NCBI GenBank assembly: GCA_903772945.1
Contig: CAICTM010000036.1
Span: forward strand, 1 to 64,000
DNA length: 64,000 bases
Reading direction: 5' to 3'
Source of the DNA: Seminavis robusta
Taxonomy: Eukaryota; Bacillariophyta; Bacillariophyceae; Naviculales; Naviculaceae
Every line of letters starts with the position of its first letter. Position 1 is the stretch's first letter. Of the stretch, positions 51,587 to 64,000 are shown in pieces. The notes below the pieces were generated by a model. The model was not told where the DNA came from. It ran no database searches and saw only the letters and a program-made list of their open reading frames with translations. Position numbers and translations under genes: made by a program.

Positions 51587-54500
51587 ATGAGCGACGATTC
51601 CGAAAACCCCAACAGCACTACGAGTAGCGGCGGCAAGGACAACGACGGAGAGGACTTGGCCAGCTCGTACGCCTCTCTGTTTGCCGACTCCCGTCCAAAC
51701 CATGGCAGCAACATCAACAATCACAACAATCGTTCCCAGCAATTGGCCGGCATGTTTCAACAGAGCTTTGCTGCTCGCAATAGTACCAACAACAAGAGCA
51801 TCAATCATATTTCCTCGTCCAACTTGGACTTGCGAGAGGACGAGTGGTCCGAACGGAGTTCCTTTGCCGACGAATCGCAGCGCTTCCACGACAGCAATTT
51901 GGAGGAGTTGGCCGCCAAGGCATTGGCCAAACGCCAGGCTGAAGAAAGCAAGAAGGCCAAGAAAAAGTTCAAGACGTTTGCCTCTCAAGTCATGCAAGTC
52001 ATGCGAGTCGCCAAGTTCCAAGCCAATACGTATGATAACACTCCCAAACAGGAGGAAGAACAACACGAGAATGTCGACAAGGACGACGAGAACAGTGAAA
52101 AGAGCGAGCTCGGGACGACTGATAATGTCGAGACCCGATACACGGGTCCGGAAGCGGAAGAGGAAGACGAAATTGACCTGACTGCGGCGGTGGTAGTGCC
52201 AGAAGAAGGAGAAGACACGGCCGAGAATAGGAAGACAACGATGACAAAGTCCTATTCCAAGAACCTCCTGAACCTCCAGCGCGAAAGCAAGCTGACCCTC
52301 GAGGAACTAGAAGCAGAACTCGAAAACAATAGTGAAGGGTACAGTGTGTCCACTATCGACAGTGCCGAACAAGAAGCCCGAGACAGGGAAAACAAGCTCT
52401 GGATTGGAATCATGTGGGGCATCATTCTCAGTAAATCCGCCGAATTCATTGCCTCTTACATTGTTGGTGGAATCTTGAAAATCTTCAAATGGATTCGACG
52501 GTGCTGTGGCGACAGTGGCCCGGAAGACGATGCCATTGGAGTGGTCGGCGACGGTGTAGGTGATGCCATTGACGATGTCAATTTGATAACGCAGGGCACT
52601 GGAGGAGGAGGATTCATTCCTCCACCACCCGGCGGCCAAGCCATGACGGGACAAATGGCCACTCAGGCGGCGTCCAATGCCGCCAGTGGAGTCAGCTGTA
52701 CGTGCTCTGATTCTTGTGTTTTGATTGATCGTTTTGGATGCGTTTTAACACTTCCGCTGTCGCGACGTCGCTCACCTTCTCTTTCGTTTCCATTCTCGCT
52801 TCTCCTGATTCGCCGTTTGCTTTCTTCGACGAAACGAACACGATGATCTCCTCGTTGACCATTTTGACGCTTCCTTCACAACGCAATGATCTCTTTGTGC
52901 GTGCCACAGCTGGAGCAACTGCCGTGGCACCTCCACCCCCAACAGGCGGAGGACTGGTCAATACGGTTGCCAATGCCATATCCCAAGCAGGAGTTGCCGC
53001 ACAAGCAGGAGCCGTTGTGGGAGTAGCAGCGGTGGCTGCGGCAGGACTTTCTACCGGCATTGCGAGTACTCGATCGGCCGCTCCCCCAATGGAACCCGTC
53101 GGCAATTACACCCAAATGTGGATACCGCCACAATGCCCCACACCGTCGGAACCCAAAGAAGGCTATGTCGAACTCAATCTACAAGGATTGCCCGATGGAG
53201 CCATTGACGACTACAAGGAAGAAATGGAAGACATGTTCCGAGATGTATACAACAACATTACTGGCATGTGTTTGGACCCCTACAACCGAGTCTTACATAA
53301 TGCAACGCTCAACAGCTACGAAATCATAGAGGAAGGTCAAGGGGATGAACCTTCTGTGATGGGAACCTACTGGCTGGCCACGGTCAATTGTAGTTCCTGC
53401 CCTGGTGAGTGGATTGATGCTTCGATTTTGGTTTGCTGTTGTATCTGTGGATTATGTATTGGCTCACCTGCTGTCGTCTGGACATAGACTACGAACCTCT
53501 ATTCCAAGCAAACACAAGCCCAGGATCAGAGGATGACACTAGAATCAAGGACATCGAGGAAGAGCTCAACATGACAGTGGGTCTAGCAGGCAACCAAACA
53601 CCTGCAAACACTACAACAGCTCTTGCATCCAACCGGAAACGCCGATTCCTTCAAGAATCACCTGCACTAGCTGAGTTTCTGCCTGTGTTTGCCACAACAT
53701 TTGAGTTTATCTTTCGGAGATTCCTGATACAAGAGGGAGTCATACAGGAATCAGAACCGGATAACTCAACCACAAAGGGCTCAACCATGAAGGTTGTGTT
53801 GGTCACTAGCAGAGCATCTCCCTCCCTTCAGAATGAACTGAATGGAACAGAACCTGAAATTGTGGCAACTTTTGGTGAAACTGATTTGGAAGAGTATATT
53901 GAGTTTGTCGAAGCCAAGAATGGAACTGTTCGAAATCCATTCATCCAGGCAGAACTGGCAGATCTTTCCAACTGTTTTGAGAGTAACAATGCATTGTCTG
54001 GTGCAGAAGCAGAGTCTTGCGAGCGACTTCAATCACTTGTGAATGATGAGAGCAATGAGATTGATAGTCAAATGATTCTAGAATGTGCTGCAGATCCCTC
54101 CGCTCCTCACTGCCAAGAAATCCTCGACACAGCCTTGGAAGTGTTGGCGAGCGAGACTGCTATCAGTTTGTTGGTATCTTCAGAAGACCAAGCCTCCAAT
54201 GAGGATAATGGGGACAGCACGGAAGACAGTAGGCAAGAAACAAATGGACAGTCTACCCCAGCATCATTTGGGTATCAAGAAGTATCCTTGCCAGTGGCTA
54301 GCCCAATGTCAGGCTCCCTAGGGGCGCCAACCATTCTTGACATGCCAGGTGACACATCAGTTCTTCAGGACGAATTCCAAGGTGATGCACTACTGGCCAT
54401 GCCAAGTGAAGTTTCAGGCCTGGTATCTACACCAAGCGCAACTGCAACGGAAACATCAGAGGGAACACCTTCGAATTCGGCACCTACACAGTTGGCCAAC

Positions 54501-57500
54501 CCTATGGGTCCATCATCAGTGACCACTGCGCAAGCAGCAAGTGATAGTGGGCAGAGTCCTACTGGTGCCTCCCCTCAACCTGAAGCCACAGCAACTGCTC
54601 CAAGTACCACTGTTAGTGAGCAACAACCAAACAGTGGTTCTACTCTATCGGAAAATGAGCCGGGCACAGTTGCGTCAGGGCCATCATCTCCAGAATCTTC
54701 CAATATGCTTGGTGGAAGCCCTGTGGCTCAACCTGACAATGCAGCTCCATCTAACAATGCACTGAATGGTGGCATGTCATCATCCAGTGGAGGGGGAAAT
54801 GACATGCCTGCCAACCCAGACTCAAACACTGAGACTGAAGCAGTCCCAGGATTTGCACCCCAAAGCTCCGCAGGAAATATGCCAGTTACGACACCGAATG
54901 GAGCACCTGCTGCTGGATCTGCCCTTTCTCCAACCAACCAAGGCGAAGTAGGTAATATGAACAGTGTTGCTCCTGCAATGCTACCTGGATTGCCTCCTGC
55001 TGGTACAATGGCAAGCAGTTCCACAGCACCCGATGCAGCTGCTGCATCTGCATCACCAAATGTTGTAGCATTCAGTGGCGCTCCAGTAGTGCCAGCTTCA
55101 AGCCCCCCTGGTGGAGCAACACCAGCTGTAGCAGGAGCACCCAGTTCTGGGGCAGTTGTGTCAACCGAATCTCCAGTGGTGGCATCACCAGTTACAGGAC
55201 CCAGCAGCAGCGGTGCTACACCGAATGATATACCTTCACCCACTTTGGTAGATAGCTCACCGGATGGTTCTGTTCTGACTACTGTTGCCACAAATCAGCC
55301 AGACAATTCGGGATCACCTCAGGCAAACACGGGCGCTACTCCTGAACAAACTCCAGAACCAACATTTCAACCAACCTTTCAGCCAACCTTTCAGCCAACT
55401 CCTGAACCTACCACAGAACAAACCTTGGAGCAAACAGACGAAAACACAGCTGTACCTATTGTGGCAACCTCTGAACCTACTCCTGAGCCGACATCTGGAC
55501 CCACAATTGACCCATCTATTGAGCAAACGCTTGAAAACACAGCTCAGCAAGTTGTGCCCACCTCTAAGCCATCATTGGAAACAACTCTTGGCAGCACTTC
55601 TTCCCTTAGTGAGCCAACCATTTCCCCAACCTTGGTGACTTGTGATTTCTTCACTGTAGAGACAATGTGCAATGTCACTTTTAGCAGTGAAACAGCAAGT
55701 GTATCAGATTTCGAGCTAGAAGATACATTCAATGCTTGTAAGTTTTGGTATCTTTCATGTTCTCTCTGTTTCTTTGTTTCTTTGTTCCGACTCTAAAAGC
55801 TTGTGTCTTGATAGCCTATGCTGCCCTGCAAAAGGCAGGGTGCTCACCAGCTATTGTCGATGTAGTTTTACAGCGGAGGATTGGAAGACGATACCTACAA
55901 GCCAGCACGGAATCGAGACGGCGCCTGCAGTCAGAAATCGCGGTAGAATTTTTAATCATGACAAACCAAACAACCATGAATTTCTTCCTTGAGAATGATG
56001 CCGAAATCACACAATTCGTGGATCAATTTACTTCTGCACTATCCAGTGCTGGCATCACCGATACTACGGCAACATCCATCAGGATGGTACAATCAACCAC
56101 AAGTCCTACCACCAATGTTCCAACTGTGACACCTGGGAGCCCTTCTTTTACTCCCACAACTGGAAGTCCCACTGTGACTCCTGGAAACCCCTCACTTGCT
56201 CCAACAACTGGGAACCCCACGGTGACTCCTGGCAGTCCTTCTCTAAGTCCCACTACAACCACACCCACTGTCACGCCTGGATTTCCTTCTCGGATGCCAG
56301 CAACTGGTACTCCCACAGTGACACCAGGGTCGCCCAGTGTGGGCCCCACAACTATCCCCCCTACTGTAACCCCTGGAAGCCCCTCATTACTACCTACAAC
56401 CACAATTCCAACCGTTACCCCCGGATCTCCAAGCGGTAGTCCCAGCACCGGAATCCCTAGTGTGACCCCAGGTTCGCCTAGTGTACTTCCCACCACAGGC
56501 CCCCAACTGTGACTCCTGGAAGTCCTCAGCAAATCCAACAGTATTGCCTGGAAGTCCCTCTACTACCCCAACCACTGCAACACCCACGGTTACTCCTGGA
56601 ACCCCACGATTGCCCCAACTGTACCCCCCAAACTGGAAATCCCACTGTGACTCCTGGAAACCCCTCACTTAGTCCGACTACCGGAATCCCAACCGGTACT
56701 CCTGGGAGTCCTTCTATAAGTCCCACTACAACACACCCTACTGTCACCCTGGATTTCCTCTCTGATGCCAGCAACAGGATATCCCACAGTGACACCAGGG
56801 TCGCCCAGTGTGGGCCCTACAACTATCCCCCCCACTGTAACCCCTGGAAGCCCCTCATTACTACCTACAACCACAATTCCAACCGTTACCCCCGGATCTC
56901 CAAGCGGTAGTCCCAGCACCGGAATCCCTAGTGTGACCCCAGGTTCGCCTAGTGTACTTCCCACCACGGCCCCCAACTGTGACTCCTGGAAGTCCTTCAG
57001 CAATCCAACAGTATTGCCTGGAAGTCCCTCTACCACTCCAACCACTGCAACACCCACGGTTACTCCTGGGAACCCCACGATTGCCCCAACTGTACCCCCC
57101 ACAACTGGAAATCCCACTGTGACTCCTGGAAGCCCCTCACTTAGTCCGACTACGGAATCCCAACCGGTACTCCGGGAGTCCTTCTCTAAGTCCCACTACG
57201 AGCACACCTACTGTCACACCTGGATTTCCCTCTCTGGCGCCAACAACTGGTTATCCCACAGTGACACCAGGGTCGCCCAGTGTGGGCCCCACAACTATCC
57301 CCCCCACTGTAACCCCTGGAAGCCCCTCATTACTACCTACAACCACAATTCCAACCGTTACCCCCGGATCTCCAAGCGGTAGTCCCAGCACCGGAATCCC
57401 TAGTGTGACCCCAGGTTCGCCTAGTGTACTTCCCACCACGGGGTTCCCAACTGTGACTCCTGGAAGTCCTTCAGCAAATCCAACGGTATTGCCTGGAAGT

Positions 57501-60500
57501 CCCTCTACCACTCCAACCACTGCAACACCCACGGTTACTCCTGGAACCCCACGATTGCCCCAACTGTACCCCCCACAACTGGAAATCCCACTGTGACTCC
57601 TGGAAGCCCCTCACTTAGTCCGACTACGGGAATCCCAACCGGTACTCCGGGGAGTCCTTCTCTAAGTCCCACTACGAGCACACCTACTGTCACACCTGGA
57701 TTTCCCTCTCTGGCGCCAACAACTGGTTATCCCACAGTGACACCAGGGTCGCCCAGTGTGGGCCCCACAACTATCCCCCCCACTGTAACCCCTGGAAGCC
57801 CCTCATTACTACCTACAACCACAATTCCAACCGTTACCCCCGGATCTCCAAGCGGTAGTCCCAGCACCGGAATCCCTAGTGTGACCCCAGGTTCGCCTAG
57901 TGTACTTCCCACCACGGGGTTCCCAACTGTGACTCCTGGAAGTCCTTCAGCAAATCCAACGGTATTGCCTGGAAGTCCCTCTACCACTCCAACCACTGCA
58001 ACACCCACGGTTACTCCTGGGAACCCCACGATTGCCCCAACTGTACCCCCCACAACTGGAAATCCCACTGTGACTCCTGGAAGCCCCTCACTTAGTCCGA
58101 CTACGGGAATCCCAACCGGTACTCCGGGGAGTCCTTCTCTAAGTCCACTACGAGCACACCTACTGTCACACCTGGATTTCCCTCTCTGGCGCCAACAACT
58201 GGTTATCCCACAGTGACACCAGGGTCGCCCAGTGTGGGCCCCACAACTATCCCCCCCACTGTAACCCCTGGAAGCCCTCATTACTACACAACCACAATTC
58301 CAACCGTTACCCCGGATCTCCAAGCGGTAGTCCCAGCACCGGAATCCCTAGTTTGACCCCAGGTTCGCCTAGTGTACTTCCCACCACGGGGTTCCCAACT
58401 GTGACTCCTGGAAGTCCTTCAGCAAATCCAACGGTATTGCCTGGAAGTCCCTCTACCACCCCAACCACTGCAACACCCACGGTTACTCCTGGAACCCCAC
58501 AATTGCCCCAACTGTACCCCCCACAACTGGAACCCACTGTACTCCTGGAAGCCCCTCACTTAGTCCGACTACAGGAATCCCAACCGGTACTCCGGGGAGT
58601 CCTTCTCTAAGTCACACACTACGAGCACACCTACTGTCACACCTGGATTTCCCTCTCTGGCGCCAACAACTGGTTATCCCACAGTGACACCAGGGTCGCC
58701 CAGTGTGGGCCCCACAACTATCCCCCCCACTGTAACCTCTGGAAGCCCCTCATTACTACCTACAACCACAATTCCAACCGTTACCCCCGGATCTCCAAGC
58801 GGTAGTCCCAGCACCGGAATCCCTAGTGTGACCCCAGGTTCGCCTAGTGTACATCCCACCACGGGGTTCCCAACGGTGACTCCTGAAGTCCTTCAGCAAA
58901 TCCAACGGTATTGCCTGGAAGTCCCTCTACCACTCCAACCACTGCAACACCCACGGTTACTCCTGGGAACCCCACAATTGCCCCAACTGCCCCCCCCATA
59001 TCAGGAATTCCAACTGTGACTCCTGGAAGCCCCTCACTTAGTCCGACTACGGGAATCCCAACAGGTACTCCTGGATCGCCCAGTGTGAGTCCTACAACTG
59101 CAATCCCTACAGTGTCACTTGGAAGTCCCTCGCTGGAACCTACTACTGAGAATCCAACTGTATCACCTGGAAGTCCCTCTACGACCCCAACTAGTGCGAC
59201 ACCGAGTGTCACTCCTGGGAATCCTACTTTCGCCCCAACAACTGGAATCCCCACTGTGACTCCTGGAAATCCATCCTCTTCTCCGACTGGAAGGACTTCC
59301 ACTGTGACTCCAGGTTCACCCAGTGCCGTTCCCACTTCAGAAGCCCCTACTGTGTTGTCTGGAAGCCCCTCCTTGGCAGCAACAACTGGAATTCCAACGG
59401 TGACACCAGGATCACCCAGTGTTAGTCCCACAAGAACTATCCCTCCCACTGTAACCCCTGGAAGCCCATCTGTGGCTCCCACAAGTACAATTCCAACCGT
59501 CACCCCAGGAAGCCCCACTACGGTGCCAGCAGCTGCCCCCAGTGTTAGTCCAGGGAGCCCTTCTATGAGTCCCACCAAGACACCCACTGTAGGCCCTACA
59601 AAGGTCCCAACAATTACACCAACAAAGGTACCATCACCTATACCAACAGTGTCACCAGGCAATCCCACCATGGCCCCAACTGAAGCACCCACAAAGGCTC
59701 CAACAACCACACCATCCAAAACACCTACAGGATCACCAATTGCAGCTCCTACTATAGGACCAACAAAAGCACCAGCAAGCACCACGACGCTGATCCCAAC
59801 AGTTTCTCCAGGCAGCCCCACAACGGCACCAACGAAGGCACCAACAGTTGTTCCGGGCAACCCAACCAAGGCACCCACAATGGTGCCAACCAAGCTACCA
59901 ACCAGATCACCCGTGCCAATTCCCACAGTTACTCCAGGCAGCCCTACCAAAGGACCTACTCAAGTACCAACAATTACACCTGCAAATTCACCAACAAAGG
60001 CACAAGCAGCAATTCCAACAATTTCCCCAGGCAATCCTACCAAGCCACCCACCCAAGCACCAACTAAGTCACCGACAACAATATCAGTTCCGGTTCCAAC
60101 AGTTACCCCAGGCAGCCCCACCAAAGCACCAACAAAGGCACCATCAGCAATCCCAACAGTTTCTCCAGGCAGCCCCACCAAAGCACCAACAAATTGGCAC
60201 AGTGAATCTACGCCAACAGTTTCTCCAGGGAACTACCAAGACACCCACCCAAGCACCAACTAAGTCACCAACAACAGCACCAGTGCCAGTTCCGACAGTT
60301 GCTCCAGGCAGCCCCACCAGTGCACCGACAAAGGCACCGCATCAACGCCAGTTTCTCCAGGGATCCTACCAAGGCACCCCCAAGCACAACTAAGTCACCA
60401 ACAACAGCACCAGTGCCGGTTCCGACAGTTACTCCAGGCAGCCCCACCAAAGCACCAACAAAGGCACCAGCATCAACGCCAACAGTTTCTCCAGGGAATC

Positions 60501-63500
60501 CTACCAAGACACCCACCCAAGCACCAACTAAGTCACCAACAACAGCACCAGTGCCGGTTCCGACAGTTACTCCAGGCAGCCCCACCAAGCACCAACAAAG
60601 GCACCAGCATCAACGCCAACAGTTTCTCCAGGGAATCCTACCAAGACACCCACCCAAGCACCAACTAAGTCACCAACAACAGCACCAGTGCCGGTTCCGA
60701 CAGATACTCCAGGCAGCCCCACCAAAGCACCGACAAAGACACCAGCATCAACGCCAACAGTTTCTCCAGGGAATCCTACCAAGGCACCCACCCAAGCACC
60801 AACTAAGTCACCAACAACAGCACCAGTGCCGGTTCCGACAGTTACTCCAGGCAGCCCCACCAAGCACCAACAAGGCACCAGCATCAACGCCAACGTTTCT
60901 CCAGGAATCCTACAAGACCCACCAAGCACCAACTAAGTCACAACAACAGCACAGTGCCAGTCCAACAGTTTCTCAGGCAGCCCACCAAAGCACCGACAAA
61001 GACACCAGCAGCAATCCCAACAGTGTCTCCAGGCAATCCTACCAAGACACCCACCCAAGCACCAACGAAATCCCAACAACAGCACCAGTCCAGTCCCAAC
61101 AGTTACTCCAGGCAGCCCTGCTAAGTCTCCAACAAAAATACCAACAACAGTGCCAACCCCGGTTCCTACGGTATCTCCCACCTCAATCCCAGTGGCAACT
61201 CTTGCTGACCTCAGGAATGCAATTCTTTATGGTCCCTACACAGACGGAGACTCTCCCTATGGTGCCATTGAGACGTGGGATGTTTCACTGTACGCAACCC
61301 CTCTGCAGTACTGCTCCGTTAGTTTCTTGAAAATGCTCTCAGTTTCCTCAATGTATTCGTCTTTGTTCTCTTTTCAAACTCAAAAGTGTCACCGATTTCT
61401 ACCAGTAAGTGGCGCAGCTGGTTCTGTGCTATATCTGGGAGATGCAGAATGCCATTGCTAACTTTCAGAGTTGAAACCTCTTTTTCGCACTACAGGCTTG
61501 CACAGTCAAGGACAACATTCAACTATGACATCTCCAATTGGGACACCTCAAGCGTGGGTAACTTGTCTTGGATTAATGTACTTGATTGGTAATCCATTGC
61601 TGCTTGCTCACATTTAGCTATCTTGCTCCATATAATTAGGTCACAAGAATGGACAACATGTAAGCCGGATGAATGGATGGTCTCTTATGAAACACGAATG
61701 GGCTTGGGTTGGCCAACAAATCTGCTCCTTTTGTCTTCATAGGTTTTATGGAGCCACAACATTCAATGTCAACCTGAACAGCTGGGATACCTCCAAGGTG
61801 AGTGGGATCTGTTGAGCATTGCATGCAGCCATTGGCTGTTAACACTAAGATGTGGTTGTCTCTGTCCCATTCTTCTAGGTCACAAGCATGAATCAAGCGT
61901 GAGTTTCACCCAAAAGGTTTTCACTTCAGCAACAGTAACCTCTGAAGCTCACTCATGCTTACTTGCTTGCATTGATAGCTTTTATGGAGCCTCAAAGTTT
62001 GATGGAGACCTCACAGGATGGGACACTAGCAAGGTAGTGGACATGTACCGTAAGTTTGGAGGTGGCAGGATGATTCCATCTTTTGTGATTCTGCTCGTCA
62101 CTCATGTTGGAACCCCATTTTTCCTATCATCTTTTGGCCTTGAAGGAATGTACGTTCTTTTTCTTGTTCGGTTTGAGAGACTCGCGCTGTAGCGGCAAGG
62201 GGCTCACATACATGCATTATTGTTTCTACAGGTTTTACAATATTAGAGTATTCACAGGAACTGGTTTGGCAAACTGGAATGTTGGCCTTGTCACCAATTT
62301 CAACTATGCCTTCTACTACAACACAGCCATGAACGCCAACCTAGCGAGCTGGGATGTCTCAAGTGTTCAAGATTTTTCAGCCATGGTAAGATCTTAGCAC
62401 AGAATACAATTATTTCTCGAAAAGCAATCTGTACCTTGTTATACAATACCTTACCAAAAACATTTTGGATTCCCTCCATACAGTTCTACCTTTCTGGATA
62501 TAATCAGGTAAGGCGGTACCCTTGGCCTGCATTGCTTCCTTTGCGGCTGGCTGGATCTTTGTATTGAACTTGACCTCACATTCTTCACTATGGATTGCCC
62601 ACCTCAGCCTGTGTCCACCTGGAATGTTGGCAATGGACTGAACATGGTGCACATGTAAGTATATTGCTAGAGGACCCAGTGACGTAGCATGTCTTGTGCT
62701 CCGTTATTGCTTGCCTCTTTCTTGTGTACCAGGAAGGATTCTGAGTCATTTCTTTTCCTATCAACCGTAGGTTCCGCCAGAGTAGTTTCAACCAGGTTGT
62801 TTCAGCGTGGTCTATTTCAAAGGTGACAAACATGAAGTATGTAGATGGCTTTGATGTTGCTCATGCTTGTTGTTGAAGTGATACTTCTGACACGGTCATG
62901 TTGTTGTGTTGCAGCTACATGTTCTACTACACCACCCCCTTCAATCAAGATTTGTGTGATTGGGGTAACATCATTGGAAGTGCAGCAGTAACTGGCATGT
63001 TCACAGCAACTAGTTGCCTGTATAAAACAAATCCAGCCTGACTGCTTCTCCAAAGGGTCCCTTCTGCTACTTCTGCCCTGCTCCTCCCACCACTCCCCCC
63101 ACCCAGAACCCAACAACCAGTCCCTCTGAAGTACCAACCCCGGTTCCTACGGTATCTCCCACCTCAATCCCAGTGGCAACTCTTGCTGACCTCAGGAATG
63201 CAATTCTTTATGGTCCCTACACAGACGGAGACTCCCCCTATGGTGCCATTGAGACGTGGGATGTTTCACTGTACGCAACCCCTCTGCAGTACTGCTCCGT
63301 TAGTTTCTTGAAAATGCTCTCAGTTTCCTCAATATATTTCGTCTTTGTTCTCTTTTCAAACTCAAAAAGTGTCACGGATTTCTACCAGTAAGTGGCGCAG
63401 CTGATTCCGTGTTATCTGCCAGGGAGATGCAGAATGCCATTGCTAACTTTCAGAGTTGAAACCTCTTTTTCGCACTACAGGCTTGCACAGTCAAGGACAA

Positions 63501-64000
63501 CATTCAACTATGACATCTCCAATTGGGACACCTCGAGCGTGGGTACTTGTCTTCGAATAATGTACTTGATTGGTAAATCATTGCTGCTTGCTCACATTTA
63601 GCTATCTTGCTCCATAATTAGGTCACAAGAATGGACAACATGTAAGCCGACTGACGGGGTGTCACGAAACATGAATCGGCTTCGTTTGGCCAACAAATGC
63701 ATCTGCTCCTTTTGTTTTCATAGGTTTTATGGAGCCACAACATTCAATGTCAACCTGAACAGCTGGGATACCTCCAAGGTGAGTGGGATCTGTTGAGCAT
63801 TGCATGCAGCCATTGGCTGTAACACTAAGATGTGGTTGTCTCTGTCCCATTCTTCTAGGTCACAAGCATGAATCAAGCGTGAGTTTCACCCAAAAGGTTT
63901 TCACTTCGGCAACAGTAACCTCTGATGCTCACTCATGCTTACTCGCTTGCATTTGTAGCTTTTATGGAGCCTCAAAGTTTGATGGAGACCTCACAGGATG
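51587..64000 (+). CDS. Giant stalked surface protein with DUF285 repeats (3' end beyond window)
   Basis: Model: exon 1 51587-52697, exon 2 52910-53404, exon 3 53488-55737, all ending in phase 1, then a long exon from 55815 through the Pro/Thr arrays to 61289, then many small exons of a DUF285 domain and a second copy of that domain running off the window. The ATG context is ACCACCATGAGC. Residues 1-264 are charged and probably cytosolic, followed by a hydrophobic segment (LWIGIMWGIILSKSAEFIAS), so this looks like a type II membrane protein. The lumenal part has a folded region (exons 2-4), then PTPEPT and PTVTPGSPS repeats, a mucin-like stalk likely O-glycosylated, then BspA-like repeats (NWDTSSV, MFYGATTFNVNLNSWDTSKV). 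The reading frame breaks about ten times inside the arrays, mostly at single-base homopolymer differences between near-identical units. This could be assembly error or decay. A cell-surface or adhesive role is inferred. Confidence 0.7.
56110..59020 (+). repeat. Higher-order tandem repeat of the PTVTPGSPS stalk, period about 471-476 bp
   Basis: A basic unit of about 45 bp encoding TPTVTPGSPSxxPTT is organised into a larger unit of roughly 158 codons, repeated about six times. The landmark CACCAC before the ACTGTGACTCC block recurs at 56491, 56962, 57434, 57910, 58382 and 58857. Larger-unit lengths differ by one to a few bases, mostly not in threes, which is why no single frame stays open through the array. 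Confidence 0.85.
59560..61150 (+). repeat. Second Pro/Thr array, SPGNPTKAPTQAPTKSPTT type, period near 138 bp
   Basis: Units encode VSPGNPTKTPTQAPTKSPTT followed by APVPVPTVTPGSPTKAPTKA, repeated with high identity especially from 60230 to 61110. Lys-Ala-Pro-Thr spacing replaces the Ser-Pro-Thr-Thr of the first array, giving a positively charged stalk segment next to the DUF285 domain. Single-base losses interrupt the frame repeatedly after 60250. Confidence 0.8.
61161..63040 (+). other. DUF285 domain exon chain with microexons, copy 1
   Basis: Exons read from splice sites and continuous DUF285 coding: end of the long exon at 61289; 61387-61404 (18 nt); 61496-61553; 61640-61659 (20 nt); 61743-61797; 61879-61898 (20 nt); 61979-62044; 62232-62385; 62484-62507 (24 nt); 62608-62654; then 62772 onward through two more pieces to about 63040. 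The joined product reads WDVSLVTDFYQLAQSRTTF, then DISNWDTSSVTRMDNMFYG, then LNSWDTSKVTSMNQAFYG. Each microexon codes the VTxMxx turn of one repeat. Introns are GT-AG throughout. Confidence 0.75.
63142..64000 (+). repeat. Tandem duplicate of the DUF285 exon chain, copy 2 (runs off window)
   Basis: 63142-64000 matches 61161-62020 at an offset of 1980-1981 bp, introns included, with few differences. The equivalent exons are: end at 63270; 63370-63387; 63481-63538; 63622-63641; 63724-63778; 63859-63878; 63959 onward. The coding phases are preserved. The near identity of introns as well as exons indicates a recent duplication of genomic DNA rather than selection on the protein alone. Confidence 0.85.

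Noticed and set aside
55745-55814. Reading straight through the start of the 55,745 frame as coding
   Set aside because: The segment 55738-55814 has a GTAAGT donor and TAG acceptor and joins exon 3 to the following frame in phase, so it is an intron.

Overview
The window looks like nuclear DNA of a pennate diatom; a Seminavis-like benthic species is my guess. The evidence is intron-bearing genes with short GT-AG introns (about 60-130 bp), an HSF-type factor with a long poly-Asn/Gln region, two DUF6824 proteins (a family I know mainly from diatoms), an LRR fragment with the cysteine-rich ending common in diatom LRR proteins, BspA-like DUF285 surface proteins on Pro/Thr-rich stalks, and a candidate plastid-targeted VTT membrane protein. 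No rRNA, tRNA or CRISPR was seen. Intergenic DNA is rich in the palindrome ACCGGT and in CTAG runs.

Layout. 0-4.6 kb: an LTR-like dispersed repeat, a small inverted-repeat element, and an HSF-type gene (minus). 6-9 kb: a VTT/TMEM64-like membrane protein and a three-exon DUF6824 gene (both minus). 9-12.9 kb: gene-poor, with a small array-bearing transposon and GT microsatellites. 12.9-18.4 kb: a disordered basic protein (plus), a stand-alone asparagine-synthetase-domain protein (minus) bracketed by direct repeats, and a MATE transporter (minus). 18.9-25.6 kb: a transposase-like protein (plus), a tandem sulfotransferase-like protein (plus) and a secreted cysteine-rich protein (minus). 26-30.7 kb: a minisatellite, then a DNA transposon with a 31-bp inverted repeat at its edges, lying against a truncated LRR gene. 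31-33.5 kb: a second disordered basic protein with a coiled-coil tail. 33.9-36.8 kb: a cluster of foldback elements filled with short repeat arrays. 37.5-47.5 kb: a secreted phytase/esterase-like protein (plus), a DUF285 membrane protein (minus), a second DUF6824 gene (minus) and a prolyl-4-hydroxylase-like dioxygenase (minus). 51.6 kb to the window end: one very large gene, open at the 3' side, for a membrane-anchored surface protein with a Pro/Thr mucin-like stalk and DUF285 repeats.

The genes do not form one pathway. A cell-surface and secretory theme recurs: the giant stalked protein, a smaller DUF285 protein, a cysteine-rich secreted protein, a Golgi-type sulfotransferase, a prolyl hydroxylase and a MATE carrier.

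The most unusual structure is a set of five small elements. Each is flanked by a 3-bp CWG direct repeat (CAG or CTG), the target preference known for PIF/Harbinger transposons. Each carries its own inverted termini and is packed with a different short reiterated unit. Three of them are nested inside one another at 35.7-36.8 kb. The second is the exon structure of the DUF285 domain, where 18-24 nt microexons alternate with exons of about 55-66 nt and the whole block is then duplicated.
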